Origin: SLRI01 sp964576715
Lineage (GTDB): Bacteria > Pseudomonadota > Alphaproteobacteria > Geminicoccales > Geminicoccaceae
Assembly: GCA_964576715.1 (NCBI GenBank)
Contig: CAZNWE010000026.1
Span: forward strand, 1-48,019
Length of the DNA stretch: 48,019 nucleotides
Reading direction: 5' to 3'
Shown: positions 23,352 to 31,827 of the stretch, in pieces
Position numbering within the stretch: the stretch's first letter is position 1
How the letters are laid out: each line of letters begins with the position of its first letter
Position numbers and translations under genes: made by a program
Notes under the pieces: model-generated
What the model saw: only the letters and a program-made list of their open reading frames with translations
Told to the model about the DNA's origin: nothing
The model's database searches: none

Positions 23352-24578
23352 ATGGCTGGTGTCTTGAACGGGCTGAGGGTCGTCGAGGGGTCGGCCTTCG
23401 TCGCGGTGCCGCTGGCCGGCATGACGCTGGCGCAGATGGGCGCCGATGTCATCCGCTTCGACCGCTTGCAGGGCGGTCTCGACGCGCATCGCTGGCCGGT
23501 CACCGCGAGCGGCAAGAGCCTGTTCTGGGCCGGTCTCAACAAGGGCAAGCGGTCGATCGCGGTCGATGTGTCGAGCCCGCGTGGCCAGGAGATCATCACG
23601 GCACTGATCACCGCCCCCGGCCCGGACGCCGGCTGCTTCATCACCAACCTCCGGGTGCGCGGCTGGATGGACTACCCTGCCCTCTCGGCCAAGCGACCCG
23701 ACCTCATCATGGTCTCGCTGTTGGGCGATCGGCGCGGTGCCCCGGCGGTCGACTATACGGTCAATCCCGCCGTCGGCTTTCCCAACGCCACCGGCCCCAG
23801 GGATTCCGCCGAGCCCGTGGCGCATGTGCTGCCGGCCTGGGACTGCATCGCGGGGCAGAAGGTCGCCATGGGCCTGCTCGCCGCCGAGCGTCAGCGGCTG
23901 CGCACCGGGCAGGGCCAGGTGGTCGAGCTGGCACTGAAGGACGTGGCGGCGGCGATGCTCGGCAATCTCGGGATCATCGGCGAGGTGCAGATCAACGACG
24001 TCGATCGGCTGAAGGGCGGCAATAGCCTTTATGGCGCCTACGGCCAGGATTTCATCTGCTCTGATGGCCGCCGCGTCATCGTGATCGGGCTCACCGACCG
24101 ACAATGGCGGAACCTGCTCAAGGTCACCGGCACCACCGACGCGATCCAGGCCTTGGGCAACCGCCTCGGCCTCGACCTGCGCCACGAGGGCGACCGCTAC
24201 GTCGCCCGGGATGCCATCACCGAAATCCTCCGCCCCTGGTTCGCCGCCCGCCGGCTGCCCGAGGTCGCCGCCGCCCTCGAGGCCGGCGGCTGCACCTGGG
24301 CAGCGTTCCGCAGCTTCGCCGAGGCGGTGCGGCACGACCCCGACCTGTCGCCCGACAACCCGATGTTCAGCGAGATCGAGCAGCCGGGGATCGGCCGCTA
24401 CACCGTTCCGGGCACACCCTTCTCGTTTGCGGCGAGCGACCGCGAGCCGCCCCGGCCGGCGCCGATCCTCGGTCAGCACACGGAGGAGATCTTGGCCGAT
24501 GTGCTGGGCCTCGCCGAGCACGAGATCGGCGACCTCTTCGACGCCAAAGTGGTCGCCGGGCCCGCCGCCGCCGACTGA
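23352..24578 (+). CDS. mct: Mesaconyl-CoA C1-C4 CoA-transferase-like (2-methylfumaryl-CoA isomerase; CaiB/BaiF family)
   Basis: A 408-residue class III CoA-transferase. The N-terminus GLRVVEGSAFVAVPLAGMTL differs from ordinary CaiB proteins and resembles Mct, and the length equals the Chloroflexus enzyme closely. The catalytic-type Asp164 lies in LPAWDCIAGQKVAMGLLAAE. Mct moves CoA within one molecule, converting 2-methylfumaryl(mesaconyl)-C1-CoA to the C4-CoA form; the upstream gene encodes the enzyme that hydrates that product to citramalyl-CoA. The gap is 42 bases with AGGATGAAGGGAG ahead of the ATG. The pairing raises confidence, but I have no alignment to prove orthology. Confidence 0.78.
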   Translation: MAGVLNGLRVVEGSAFVAVPLAGMTLAQMGADVIRFDRLQGGLDAHRWPVTASGKSLFWAGLNKGKRSIAVDVSSPRGQEIITALITAPGPDAGCFITNLRVRGWMDYPALSAKRPDLIMVSLLGDRRGAPAVDYTVNPAVGFPNATGPRDSAEPVAHVLPAWDCIAGQKVAMGLLAAERQRLRTGQGQVVELALKDVAAAMLGNLGIIGEVQINDVDRLKGGNSLYGAYGQDFICSDGRRVIVIGLTDRQWRNLLKVTGTTDAIQALGNRLGLDLRHEGDRYVARDAITEILRPWFAARRLPEVAAALEAGGCTWAAFRSFAEAVRHDPDLSPDNPMFSEIEQPGIGRYTVPGTPFSFAASDREPPRPAPILGQHTEEILADVLGLAEHEIGDLFDAKVVAGPAAAD

Positions 24579-24660
24579 GCCACGCGCCCCGTTGTCACAC
24601 GGCCGGCAAGCGTCGTGGGGTGATGGTGCGGGTTGGCCGTGATACCGGATGGAGCAGACC

Positions 24661-25074
24661 ATGAGCCTCGTCCTCGCCGGCAGCGCCGCCTGCATCGGCG
24701 CACTCCTCGGTCTGCTGGCCTTTCTGTGGCCGGCCAAGGCCGCCGAGATCGTGCGGCTGCGGCCCGATTGGGATGCGGCGGGCGGCTATGCCGAGTTCCG
24801 CGCCACCTTCGGCGGGCTGTTGCTGCTCGCACATCTGGCCGTGCTCCTGGCGATCGTGATGCGCGAGCAGGCCGGCATGGCCAGCGTCATCGGCGCCAGC
24901 TTCGCGGTTGGCGCCGGTTGGCTCGGTGCGGCGATCGGGCGGGCGCTGGCGATGCTCGTCGACCATGGCGAGCATCAGACCAGGACCGGCTACAACGCCT
25001 TCTCGACCGTGTTCGAGCTGGCCCTGGCGCTCGCCCTGCTCGCCCCCTGGCTCGGCCATCTGGGCGGCGGCTAG
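24661..25074 (+). CDS. DUF4345-like small membrane protein
   Basis: A 137-residue protein with four predicted hydrophobic helices (about 4-24, 45-68, 73-97 and 112-132). The segment GYAEFRATFGGLLLLAHLAV (about 41-60) is the conserved part of DUF4345 proteins, which have no known function. I chose ATG 24661 because GGAG lies 7 bases before it; an ATG at 24649 in frame would add four residues. It follows the mct-like gene by 82 bases and is convergent with the dihydrouridine synthase gene. Confidence 0.7.
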   Translation: MSLVLAGSAACIGALLGLLAFLWPAKAAEIVRLRPDWDAAGGYAEFRATFGGLLLLAHLAVLLAIVMREQAGMASVIGASFAVGAGWLGAAIGRALAMLVDHGEHQTRTGYNAFSTVFELALALALLAPWLGHLGGG

Positions 25075-25113
25075 GCGCCCCGCCGGACTGCGGGTCAACT
25101 CGGCCGGCGGCGC

Positions 25114-26112
25114 TCAGGCGGCCAGCGCCGGCTCGTCCACAGTGGCCGCGAACACCTCGGCTAGCGCCACCACCACTGCCTTGGGGTCGTCGAGGCGATT
25201 GATGCGGCTCGCCGCCTGCCGACCGCCCGGCAGGTCCGCGAGATACCAGGCGAGGTGCTTGCGGGCGTTGCGCATGCCGGTCTGGCAACCGTAGAGGCCG
25301 AGCATCGCGTCGTAGTGCTCGAGGATGATGGCGAGGCGCTCGGCCGGGGTCGGGGTCGGCGGGATCGGCTGGCTGCGCAGGCCGGCAGCGATCTGCGCCA
25401 GCCGCCAAGGCCGCCCATAGGCGCCTCTGCCGACCATCACTCCGGCGGCACCTGAGCGTGCCAGGGCAGTTGCGGCCGTTGCCGGGTCGGTGATATCGCC
25501 ATTGACGATGACCGGCAGCTTCGTCGCCTCGCCGACCGCGGCGATCGCGCACCAGTCGGCCCGACCCCGATAGAGCTGACAGCGGGTGCGGCCGTGCACG
25601 GTCAGAAGCTGGATGCCGGCGGCTTCGGCAAGCCCGGCGACGGCGGCAGCATTGCGCTCGCGGTCGTCCCAGCCGAGCCGCATCTTCAAGGTGACCGGAA
25701 CCTCGACCGCGGCGACCACCGCCTCGAGGATCCGTGCCGCATGCGCTGGCTCGCGCATCAGCGCCGCCCCGGCGGCCTTGCCGACGACGGTCTTCGCCGG
25801 GCAGCCGAAATTGATGTCGATCAGTTCGGCCCCCTCGCCGGCGACCAGCCGCGCCGCCTCGGCCATGACCAAGGGGTCGTGCCCGGCGAGCTGCACCGCC
25901 CAGGGCCGGGCCGCCGCATCGAACCGACACTGCCGGCGGGTCTTCGCGGTGCGCGCCAGGAGCTGCGGGCTCGCGATCATCTCCGAGAAGACGAGCCCGG
26001 CGCCGAACCGGGCGACCAGCCGGCGAAACGGCAAGTCGCTGACCCCGGTCATCGGTGCCAGGAGCACGGGCGAGCTGAGCGCGAGCGGGCCGATCTGGAG
26101 GAATGCTTGCAT
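25114..26112 (-). CDS. dusB: tRNA-dihydrouridine synthase, DusB type
   Basis: A 332-residue flavin TIM-barrel enzyme that reduces uridines in tRNA D-loops. Motifs: LLAPMTGVSDLPFR (17-30), IDINFGCPAKTVVGKAAGAALM with the catalytic Cys104, KMRLGWDD, LTVHGRTRCQLYRG, VNGDI and VMVGRGAYGRPWRL. The C-terminal helical domain starts near 245. I chose ATG 26112 because the family N-terminus begins there (QIGPLALSSPVLLAP); a GTG at 26133 would add seven residues. In many proteobacteria dusB precedes ntrBC, but here it does not. The gap upstream (26113-26295) contains no clear site. Confidence 0.92.
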   Translation of the reverse strand: MQAFLQIGPLALSSPVLLAPMTGVSDLPFRRLVARFGAGLVFSEMIASPQLLARTAKTRRQCRFDAAARPWAVQLAGHDPLVMAEAARLVAGEGAELIDINFGCPAKTVVGKAAGAALMREPAHAARILEAVVAAVEVPVTLKMRLGWDDRERNAAAVAGLAEAAGIQLLTVHGRTRCQLYRGRADWCAIAAVGEATKLPVIVNGDITDPATAATALARSGAAGVMVGRGAYGRPWRLAQIAAGLRSQPIPPTPTPAERLAIILEHYDAMLGLYGCQTGMRNARKHLAWYLADLPGGRQAASRINRLDDPKAVVVALAEVFAATVDEPALAA

Positions 26113-26295
26113 TGTGGCTTCGATGTCCGGCACATGCGCAACGTCGCAACCACCACTGCATCGACGTATGCCGAGGCGACCGTCGAGCGGCGATTGTGGT
26201 GTCCGCGACGCAAGTGTTTGTTAACGCGGCCCGCCTATGCTGTCTCGACCGCTTGGGCGGTGCCGGTGCGATGACTTTAGCGAACGGAAACCTGC

Positions 26296-26526
26296 ATGGC
26301 GACGATCGAGCAGCCGCTGAGCGTTACGCGGACCGGACTGGTGCTGGCCTGGAGCTTCACCGTAGTGGCCATCCTGGCGATCGGCATCGTCGTCGCGACC
26401 GCCCCGTTGCCGCAGCTCTCGGCGGCAGCGACCACGGGTACCGGCCTCGCCCTGCCGGCGACGACACCCGCGGCCGCCGAGCCACTCGCCGCCACCCGGC
26501 CCGTCCGGACCGGCGTCGACGCCTGA
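26296..26526 (+). CDS. Small single-pass membrane protein, unknown
   Basis: A 76-residue open frame with GAACGGAAACC shortly before its ATG and one strong hydrophobic helix (about residues 14-34, GLVLAWSFTVVAILAIGIVV), followed by an Ala/Thr/Pro-rich tail. No family was recognised. It fills the space between dusB and the patatin gene, where nothing else is encoded. The tail resembles low-complexity translation of GC-rich DNA, so the protein may not be real. The following 250 bases (26527-26776) hold nothing I can name. Confidence 0.4.
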   Translation: MATIEQPLSVTRTGLVLAWSFTVVAILAIGIVVATAPLPQLSAAATTGTGLALPATTPAAAEPLAATRPVRTGVDA

Positions 26527-26776
26527 GCCGCAGGCGCTGAGTCCGGGCGGCGGGCCGCCGCCGTCGACACGCGGTCGACTTAAGCCCTCAACTCCGATCC
26601 AGCACCCCCGATGGCGGGCATGGCGCCGGTCGTCGCCGGCATTGTCGCTGCCGAAGCTGTCGACCCGAGGGCGAAGCCGCTGGCGGTCGGGCGAACCGTG
26701 CTTGATCCGTGTCCTTGACGTCGGCTCCCGGCCGGCAGAATGTCGCCGCCGTAGCGGCGCGAAAGGGGTAGGCGGG

Positions 26777-27994
26777 ATGATCGACGGTCCAGCGACCGGC
26801 GGGCCGATCAAGGTGGCGATCGCCTGTCAGGGCGGCGGCACGCATGCGGCTTTCGAGTACGGCGTGCTGGTGGCACTGCTCGATCGGCTAGCATCGGTCG
26901 ATGCCGGGCGTCTCGAGATCGTCGCCCTGAGCGGCACGTCGGCCGGCGCCCTCAACGCGCTTATGGTCTGGTACGGCCTGGCGCCCAAGAACGGGGCTGG
27001 GGACAAGCCGTCCTATGCGGCGGCGCGCGAGCAGCTGGTCCGTTTCTGGGAGACCTTCACCGCGACCGAGTTCGCCGAGATCACCCACAACGCGCTGACC
27101 CAGAACCTGCTCGCCCAGCACGAACGCGAAACGCCGGTCTTCGGCCTGACCCTGCCCGCCGCCACCTTGAACCCGCACGGCCTGTTCGACGATCTGCTGA
27201 TCTGGCAATACCGACAGTTCGGCGCGCGCGCCGCCTATTTCGACTTCACCGCGCTGCTTGCCGAGTGCTGCCCGGCCTTCGCGGCGATCGACTGGGCGAA
27301 GACCACGACCCGTCTTTTGGTCGGCGCCTCGGAGATCGAGAACGGCATCGAGACCGTCTTCGATTCGGCCTGCAACGCGGGCAGTGCCCTGGCGACGGCG
27401 ACGCGCGAGAAGCCGACAGCCGCGTCACCCTGGCGCGCCCGCCTGCCGCTGTCGCTCGCCGGCGTCGCCGCGTCGGGCACCCTGCCCTGGGTGAAGACCG
27501 CCGAGGCGATCGACGGCAAGCACTACTGGGACGGTCTCTATTCGCAGAACCCGCCAATCCGCGAGCTCGTCGCCGGCGTCGATCGCGCCAACACGCCCGA
27601 CGAGATCTGGGTGGTGCGGATCAACCCGCAGCAGACCCGGCACTTGCCGCGCAGCGTGGCCGAGATCCGCGATCGCGAGAACGAGCTGATGGGCAATCTC
27701 TCCTTGAACAAGGAGCTCGATTTCATCGTCACCGTCAACAAGTGGCTGGAGCGCTTCGCCGCCCAGGTGAAGAGCGAGCAGGCGAAAGCGTTCGCCGAGA
27801 GGTATAAGCCCGTGACCATTCGCACGCTGAAGATGAGGCAGGCGACCGCGGCCAGGCTGCGGACGGCCTCGAAATACGACCGCAGCCGGCGGTTCATCGA
27901 GGAATTGCGCGACGAGGGCGCTGCGGTGGCGCAGGACTGGCTCGCCCGCTGGCCCGAGGTGGGCAGCTACCCCTTCGACGCCGCCTACGATTGA
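26777..27994 (+). CDS. Patatin-like phospholipase
   Basis: A 405-residue patatin-domain protein. The oxyanion-hole glycines are in CQGGGTHAAFEYG (17-29), the nucleophile Ser55 in LSGTSAGALN, and the dyad Asp252 in WDGLYSQNPPI. These place it among bacterial patatins that hydrolyse acyl chains from phospholipids or other lipids using a Ser-Asp dyad. The domain spans about residues 11-265; the C-terminal 140 residues are charged, helical and not recognised. There is no signal peptide. ATG 26777 has GGGGTAGGCGGG upstream. It is convergent with the first cyclase gene, with only 4 bases between stops. Confidence 0.88.
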   Translation: MIDGPATGGPIKVAIACQGGGTHAAFEYGVLVALLDRLASVDAGRLEIVALSGTSAGALNALMVWYGLAPKNGAGDKPSYAAAREQLVRFWETFTATEFAEITHNALTQNLLAQHERETPVFGLTLPAATLNPHGLFDDLLIWQYRQFGARAAYFDFTALLAECCPAFAAIDWAKTTTRLLVGASEIENGIETVFDSACNAGSALATATREKPTAASPWRARLPLSLAGVAASGTLPWVKTAEAIDGKHYWDGLYSQNPPIRELVAGVDRANTPDEIWVVRINPQQTRHLPRSVAEIRDRENELMGNLSLNKELDFIVTVNKWLERFAAQVKSEQAKAFAERYKPVTIRTLKMRQATAARLRTASKYDRSRRFIEELRDEGAAVAQDWLARWPEVGSYPFDAAYD

Positions 27995-27998
27995 CCCG

Positions 27999-29747
27999 TC
28001 AGCCGCCGCGCGGCAGGCCGAGATCGACCAGCTGCTCGGCGACCTCCCTGAGCGGCGGGTAGGCGAACGCCTCGCGCATGCCGTGCCGCGCCAGCGCCAG
28101 CGTCATCTCCGGGCGGAGTGCTCGGGCCTCGGCGACGAGCTCCCGCGCCCGTTCGGGCTGGCTGCCGACGACGGCCGCCAAGGCCGCCGTCAGTGCCGGC
28201 TTCCAATCCACGTTCGGATAGCCGCGGGCGGTGTCGAGGGACTCGAGTGCGGCGTCGTGATCGCCCGTGAGCAAGAGCGCCAAGCCGATGACGAGGTGAA
28301 AGGTCCAGGCGAACGGGTCCGTCGGGCTGAGCCTGAGCGCCTCGCGGGCTTCGTCCAGCGCCTGCGCCGCATCACGGACCGGCGGGTTGAGACGGGTAAC
28401 GGCGAGGTGCAGCAGGGTGACCGGATTGTTGGGATTGAGCGCCTTCGCCCGCTCCAGCATCTCGATCGCTTCGCGAAACCGGTCCGAAAAGGCCAGCGCG
28501 AAGCCCAAGGCACTGAACGCCGCGTCGTTGCGGCTGTCGATCTCGACCGCCCGTTCGGCCGCGGCCCGGGCCGCGCGCAGGCTCCCCTCGCGGTCCGCCG
28601 ACCAACCGGCCATCGCCTCGCCGACATGGGCGCGGGCGAGCAGGGTATGCGCGAACACCAGCTCCGGATCGGCCGCGATCGCCCGGGTGGCGAGCTCGAT
28701 GGTCGCCCGGACGGCTTCTGCGGTGTAGCGGTAGTATTCGGCATGGGCGCGCTGGGCGAGCTCCCAGGCGGTCAGACTCTCGGTCGGCTTCTTGCGCGCG
28801 AGCGAGCGCTCATGGGCACTGATCTCGGGTGCCACCGCGATGACGATCGCCTGGGTCAGCTCGTCCTGCAGGTCGAAAAGATCGGCCATGGTCCGGTCCC
28901 AGCGTCCGGCCCAGACATGCGCACCGTCCGCCGCGTCGATCAGCTGGGCCGTCAGCCTGAGCCGCTCGCCGGCGCGCCGGACCGAGCCCTCGACCACGTA
29001 GCGCACGCCCAGCTCGCTGGCGATCCGCCGCACGTCGAAGGCCTGGCCACGAAAGCTGAAGCTGGAATTGCGCGCGATGATAGTCAGATCACGAAACCGG
29101 CTGAGCTCGGTGATCACGTCCTCGACAATCCCATCGGCAAGGAAATCCTGATCCGCATCGCGCGACATGTTGTCGAACGGCAGCACCGCGATCGACGGCC
29201 GCGTGCCCACGCTCACCGCTGGTTTGGTCGCGACACCCTCGATCTCGACCCGCCAGACCTCGACCGGCTCCGGCAGGTTCTTCATCGGCTGGGCCCCGAG
29301 CGGCGTCAGCACGGCATCGAGCTTGCCGCGGACCTGGTCGTGCACGGCGCGCGAGATGCAGAGCCCGCCAGCCGGCGCCAGAGTCTCCAGCCGTGCTGCG
29401 ACATTCACCCCATCGCCGAGGATGTCTTCGCCGTCGATGACGATATCGCCGAGATTGACACCGACGCGGAACCTGAGACGTGCGTCCTCCGGCCCGGTCT
29501 CCCGCACCGCCATCGCCCGTTGCACGACCAGCGCCGCCCGGACGGCGGCGACGGGCGAGCCGAACTCGACCAAGAGCCCGTCGCCCATCGTCTTGACGAT
29601 CCGCCCGCCGGCTTCGGCCAGTGCCGGGTCGATCACCTCGGCCCGCGCCGCGCGCAGCCGCGCGATGACGCCTTCCTCGTCGGCGGCCATCAAACGGGAA
29701 TAACCGACCAGATCAGCGGCGAGTATCGTCGTGAGCCGGCGTTCCAC
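27999..29747 (-). CDS. Class III adenylate/guanylate cyclase with FlgO-like and TPR domains (copy 1)
   Basis: A 582-residue cytosolic protein. The cyclase domain (about 1-150) has metal-binding Asp12 (AADLVGYS) and Asp56 (KTMGDGLLVEF), and the transition-state residues Asn115 and Arg119 in GDGVNVAARLE; Lys52 and Asp108 fit ATP specificity. A FlgO/TolB-N-like domain follows (about 183-310, SIAVLPFDNMSRDADQDFLA), then TPR repeats to the end. The start is a GTG (MERRLTTI), matching the start of its neighbour. It lies 92 bases downstream of copy 2 on the same strand. The cyclase halves are almost identical, while the TPR halves differ clearly. cAMP production is likely; the signal sensed is unknown. 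Confidence 0.9.
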   Translation of the reverse strand: MERRLTTILAADLVGYSRLMAADEEGVIARLRAARAEVIDPALAEAGGRIVKTMGDGLLVEFGSPVAAVRAALVVQRAMAVRETGPEDARLRFRVGVNLGDIVIDGEDILGDGVNVAARLETLAPAGGLCISRAVHDQVRGKLDAVLTPLGAQPMKNLPEPVEVWRVEIEGVATKPAVSVGTRPSIAVLPFDNMSRDADQDFLADGIVEDVITELSRFRDLTIIARNSSFSFRGQAFDVRRIASELGVRYVVEGSVRRAGERLRLTAQLIDAADGAHVWAGRWDRTMADLFDLQDELTQAIVIAVAPEISAHERSLARKKPTESLTAWELAQRAHAEYYRYTAEAVRATIELATRAIAADPELVFAHTLLARAHVGEAMAGWSADREGSLRAARAAAERAVEIDSRNDAAFSALGFALAFSDRFREAIEMLERAKALNPNNPVTLLHLAVTRLNPPVRDAAQALDEAREALRLSPTDPFAWTFHLVIGLALLLTGDHDAALESLDTARGYPNVDWKPALTAALAAVVGSQPERARELVAEARALRPEMTLALARHGMREAFAYPPLREVAEQLVDLGLPRGG

Positions 29748-29839
29748 TGGATTTCAGCGCCCTTCGCGGTCTGGTGAACGACGAGCATCGGCCGCGTGTC
29801 GACCGCTGTCGAAGGCGCTGCGGCACGTGGCGGAGAGGG

Positions 29840-31582
29840 TCATCTCGGCAGGCCTACCTCGACCAGCCGCTCGGCGAGTTCCGCCAGTGCCGGGGTGGCG
29901 AGGCCCATTGGCATGCGGCGCCGCAGCTGGGCCAGCGTCAGGTCCGGACGCTTGGCCAGCGCCTCCGCCACCAGGACGGTCGCGCGCTCGGGCCGGCCGA
30001 CGGCGATGGCGGCGACGGCCGCCTGCACCGCCGGCTTCCAGTCCGCGTTGGGGTCGCGGCGCGCCGTGTCGAGCGCCTCGAGCGCCGCCTCGTGGTCGCC
30101 CTGCTGCATGAGCGCCTCGCCGATTTGCAGGTGGCACCCCCACGCGAACGGATCGGCTGGGCTCAGCCGCAGCGCCTCGCAGGCCTCGGCCAGCGCGGCG
30201 GATGGGTCCTGATCCGGCGGATGGAGCCGGGCGAGGGCGAGAAGCCGGTGCGTGGTCGCATTGTTGAGGTTGAGTGCCCGCGCCCGTTCGAGAGCGTCCC
30301 TGGCCTCGTGCTGCTGCCCGGAGAAGAGGAGCACGAGTCCGAGCGCCCCATGCGCCGCGTCGTTGCGGCGGTCGAGCTCGATCGCGCGTTCCGCCATTGC
30401 CCGCGCCGTCCGCAGGCTCGCCTCCGGGTCGGCCGATCTGCCGTTGGCCGCGTCGGCGGCATGGGCGTGGGCAAGGAGCGTGTGGGCCAGGACGATGCCC
30501 GGATCGGCCTCGATCGCTTGTGCCGCCAGCGCCTTGGCCGCATCGATCGACTCGGGCGAATAGCGCAGGTACTCGGCATGGGCCCGCTGCGCCAGCTCCC
30601 AGGCGGTCAGGCTCCCGGTCGGCTTCTGCCGGGCCAGCGTCCGCTCATGCGCGCTGATCTCCGGTGCCACCGCGGTGACGATCGCCTGGGTCAGCTCGTC
30701 CTGCAGGTCGAACAGGTCCGCCATCGTCCGGTCCCAGCGCCCGGCCCAGACATGGCTGCCGTCCGCCGCGTCGATCAGCTGGGCGGTCAGCCTGAGCCGG
30801 TCGCCGGCGCGCCTGACCGAGCCCTCGACCACGTAGCGCACCCCCAACGCCTCGGCGATCCGCCGCACGTCGGTGGCCTGGCCGCGAAAGCTGAAGCTGG
30901 AATTCCGCGCGATCACCGTCAGATCGCGAAACCGGCTGAGCTCGGTGATCACGTCCTCGACGATGCCGTCGGCAAGGAAATCCTGGTCCGCGCCGCGCGA
31001 CATATTATCGAACGACAGCACGGCGATCGACGGTCGCGTGCCGGCCTTGACGGTCGGAGCGGCTTTCACGCCCTCCACCTCGACCCGCCAGACCTCGACC
31101 GGTTCCGGCAGGTTCTTCACCGGCTGCGGCCCGAGCGGGGTGAGCGGAGTGTCTAGCTTGCCGCGAACCTGCTCGTGCACGGCCCGCGAGATGCAGAGCC
31201 CGCCGGGCGGTGCGAGGGTCTCCAGCCGTGCTGCGACATTCACCCCGTCGCCCAGGATGTCGTCGCCGTCGATCACGATGTCGCCGAGATTGACGCCAAT
31301 GCGAAAGGTGAGGCGCTGCTCCTCGGGCCCGGTTTCCCGCGCCGCCATGGCTCGCTGCACGACAAGTGCTGCGCGCACCGCCGCAACCGGCGAGCCGAAC
31401 TCGACCAAAAGCCCGTCGCCCATCGTCTTGACGATCCGCCCGCCGGCCTCGGCCAAGGCCGGATCGATCACCTCGGCCCGCGCTGAGCGCAGCCGGGCGA
31501 TCACGCCTTCCTCGTCGGCTGCCATCAGCCGCGAGTAGCCGACGAGATCGGCAGCCAGGATGGTGGTGAGCCTGCGGTCCAT
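29840..31582 (-). CDS. Class III adenylate/guanylate cyclase with FlgO-like and TPR domains (copy 2)
   Basis: A 580-residue paralogue of the next gene downstream, with the same three-part layout: cyclase domain (1-150; Asp12, Asp56, Asn115, Arg119), FlgO-like domain (about 181-308) and C-terminal TPRs. By eye about nine in ten residues of the cyclase domain are identical to copy 1, whereas the TPR region from about 325 onward is much less similar. I chose ATG 31582 because the cyclase begins there (MDRRLTTILAADLVGYS); a GTG at 31618 would add 12 residues. The gap upstream (31583-31827) separates it from a divergent Liv-type receptor gene. Confidence 0.9.
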   Translation of the reverse strand: MDRRLTTILAADLVGYSRLMAADEEGVIARLRSARAEVIDPALAEAGGRIVKTMGDGLLVEFGSPVAAVRAALVVQRAMAARETGPEEQRLTFRIGVNLGDIVIDGDDILGDGVNVAARLETLAPPGGLCISRAVHEQVRGKLDTPLTPLGPQPVKNLPEPVEVWRVEVEGVKAAPTVKAGTRPSIAVLSFDNMSRGADQDFLADGIVEDVITELSRFRDLTVIARNSSFSFRGQATDVRRIAEALGVRYVVEGSVRRAGDRLRLTAQLIDAADGSHVWAGRWDRTMADLFDLQDELTQAIVTAVAPEISAHERTLARQKPTGSLTAWELAQRAHAEYLRYSPESIDAAKALAAQAIEADPGIVLAHTLLAHAHAADAANGRSADPEASLRTARAMAERAIELDRRNDAAHGALGLVLLFSGQQHEARDALERARALNLNNATTHRLLALARLHPPDQDPSAALAEACEALRLSPADPFAWGCHLQIGEALMQQGDHEAALEALDTARRDPNADWKPAVQAAVAAIAVGRPERATVLVAEALAKRPDLTLAQLRRRMPMGLATPALAELAERLVEVGLPR

Positions 31583-31827
31583 CGGGCGTGCCCCATCTGT
31601 TGCTGCCTTGACCCTCACCCTACGGGGCCGGCGACCGCAGCGATAGGCATTTGGCCGCGCCCGCGAGGTCCGCTCGCACGGCAGGGTCAGATGGCAGCAT
31701 GAGCCACCGGCAACCCTGCCAGCCTGGAAGAGTCAGCCTGAAATTTGATCGTTAGGCCCTTGAGTCGCCGCATGATTGCGATCATTCTGACCAGTAGCCT
31801 CGGCGTCAATGACGGGAGGGCCAAGTA

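Noticed and set aside
22344..24737. 797-residue minus-strand open frame across the meh/mct pair
   Set aside because: Antisense shadow; both plus-strand genes have clear families and start signals.
31772..31785. ATGAT-TGCG-ATCAT inverted repeat in the cyclase/receptor gap
   Set aside because: Only 5-bp arms and no promoter elements aligned to it; could be chance in the one AT-richer part of the gap.
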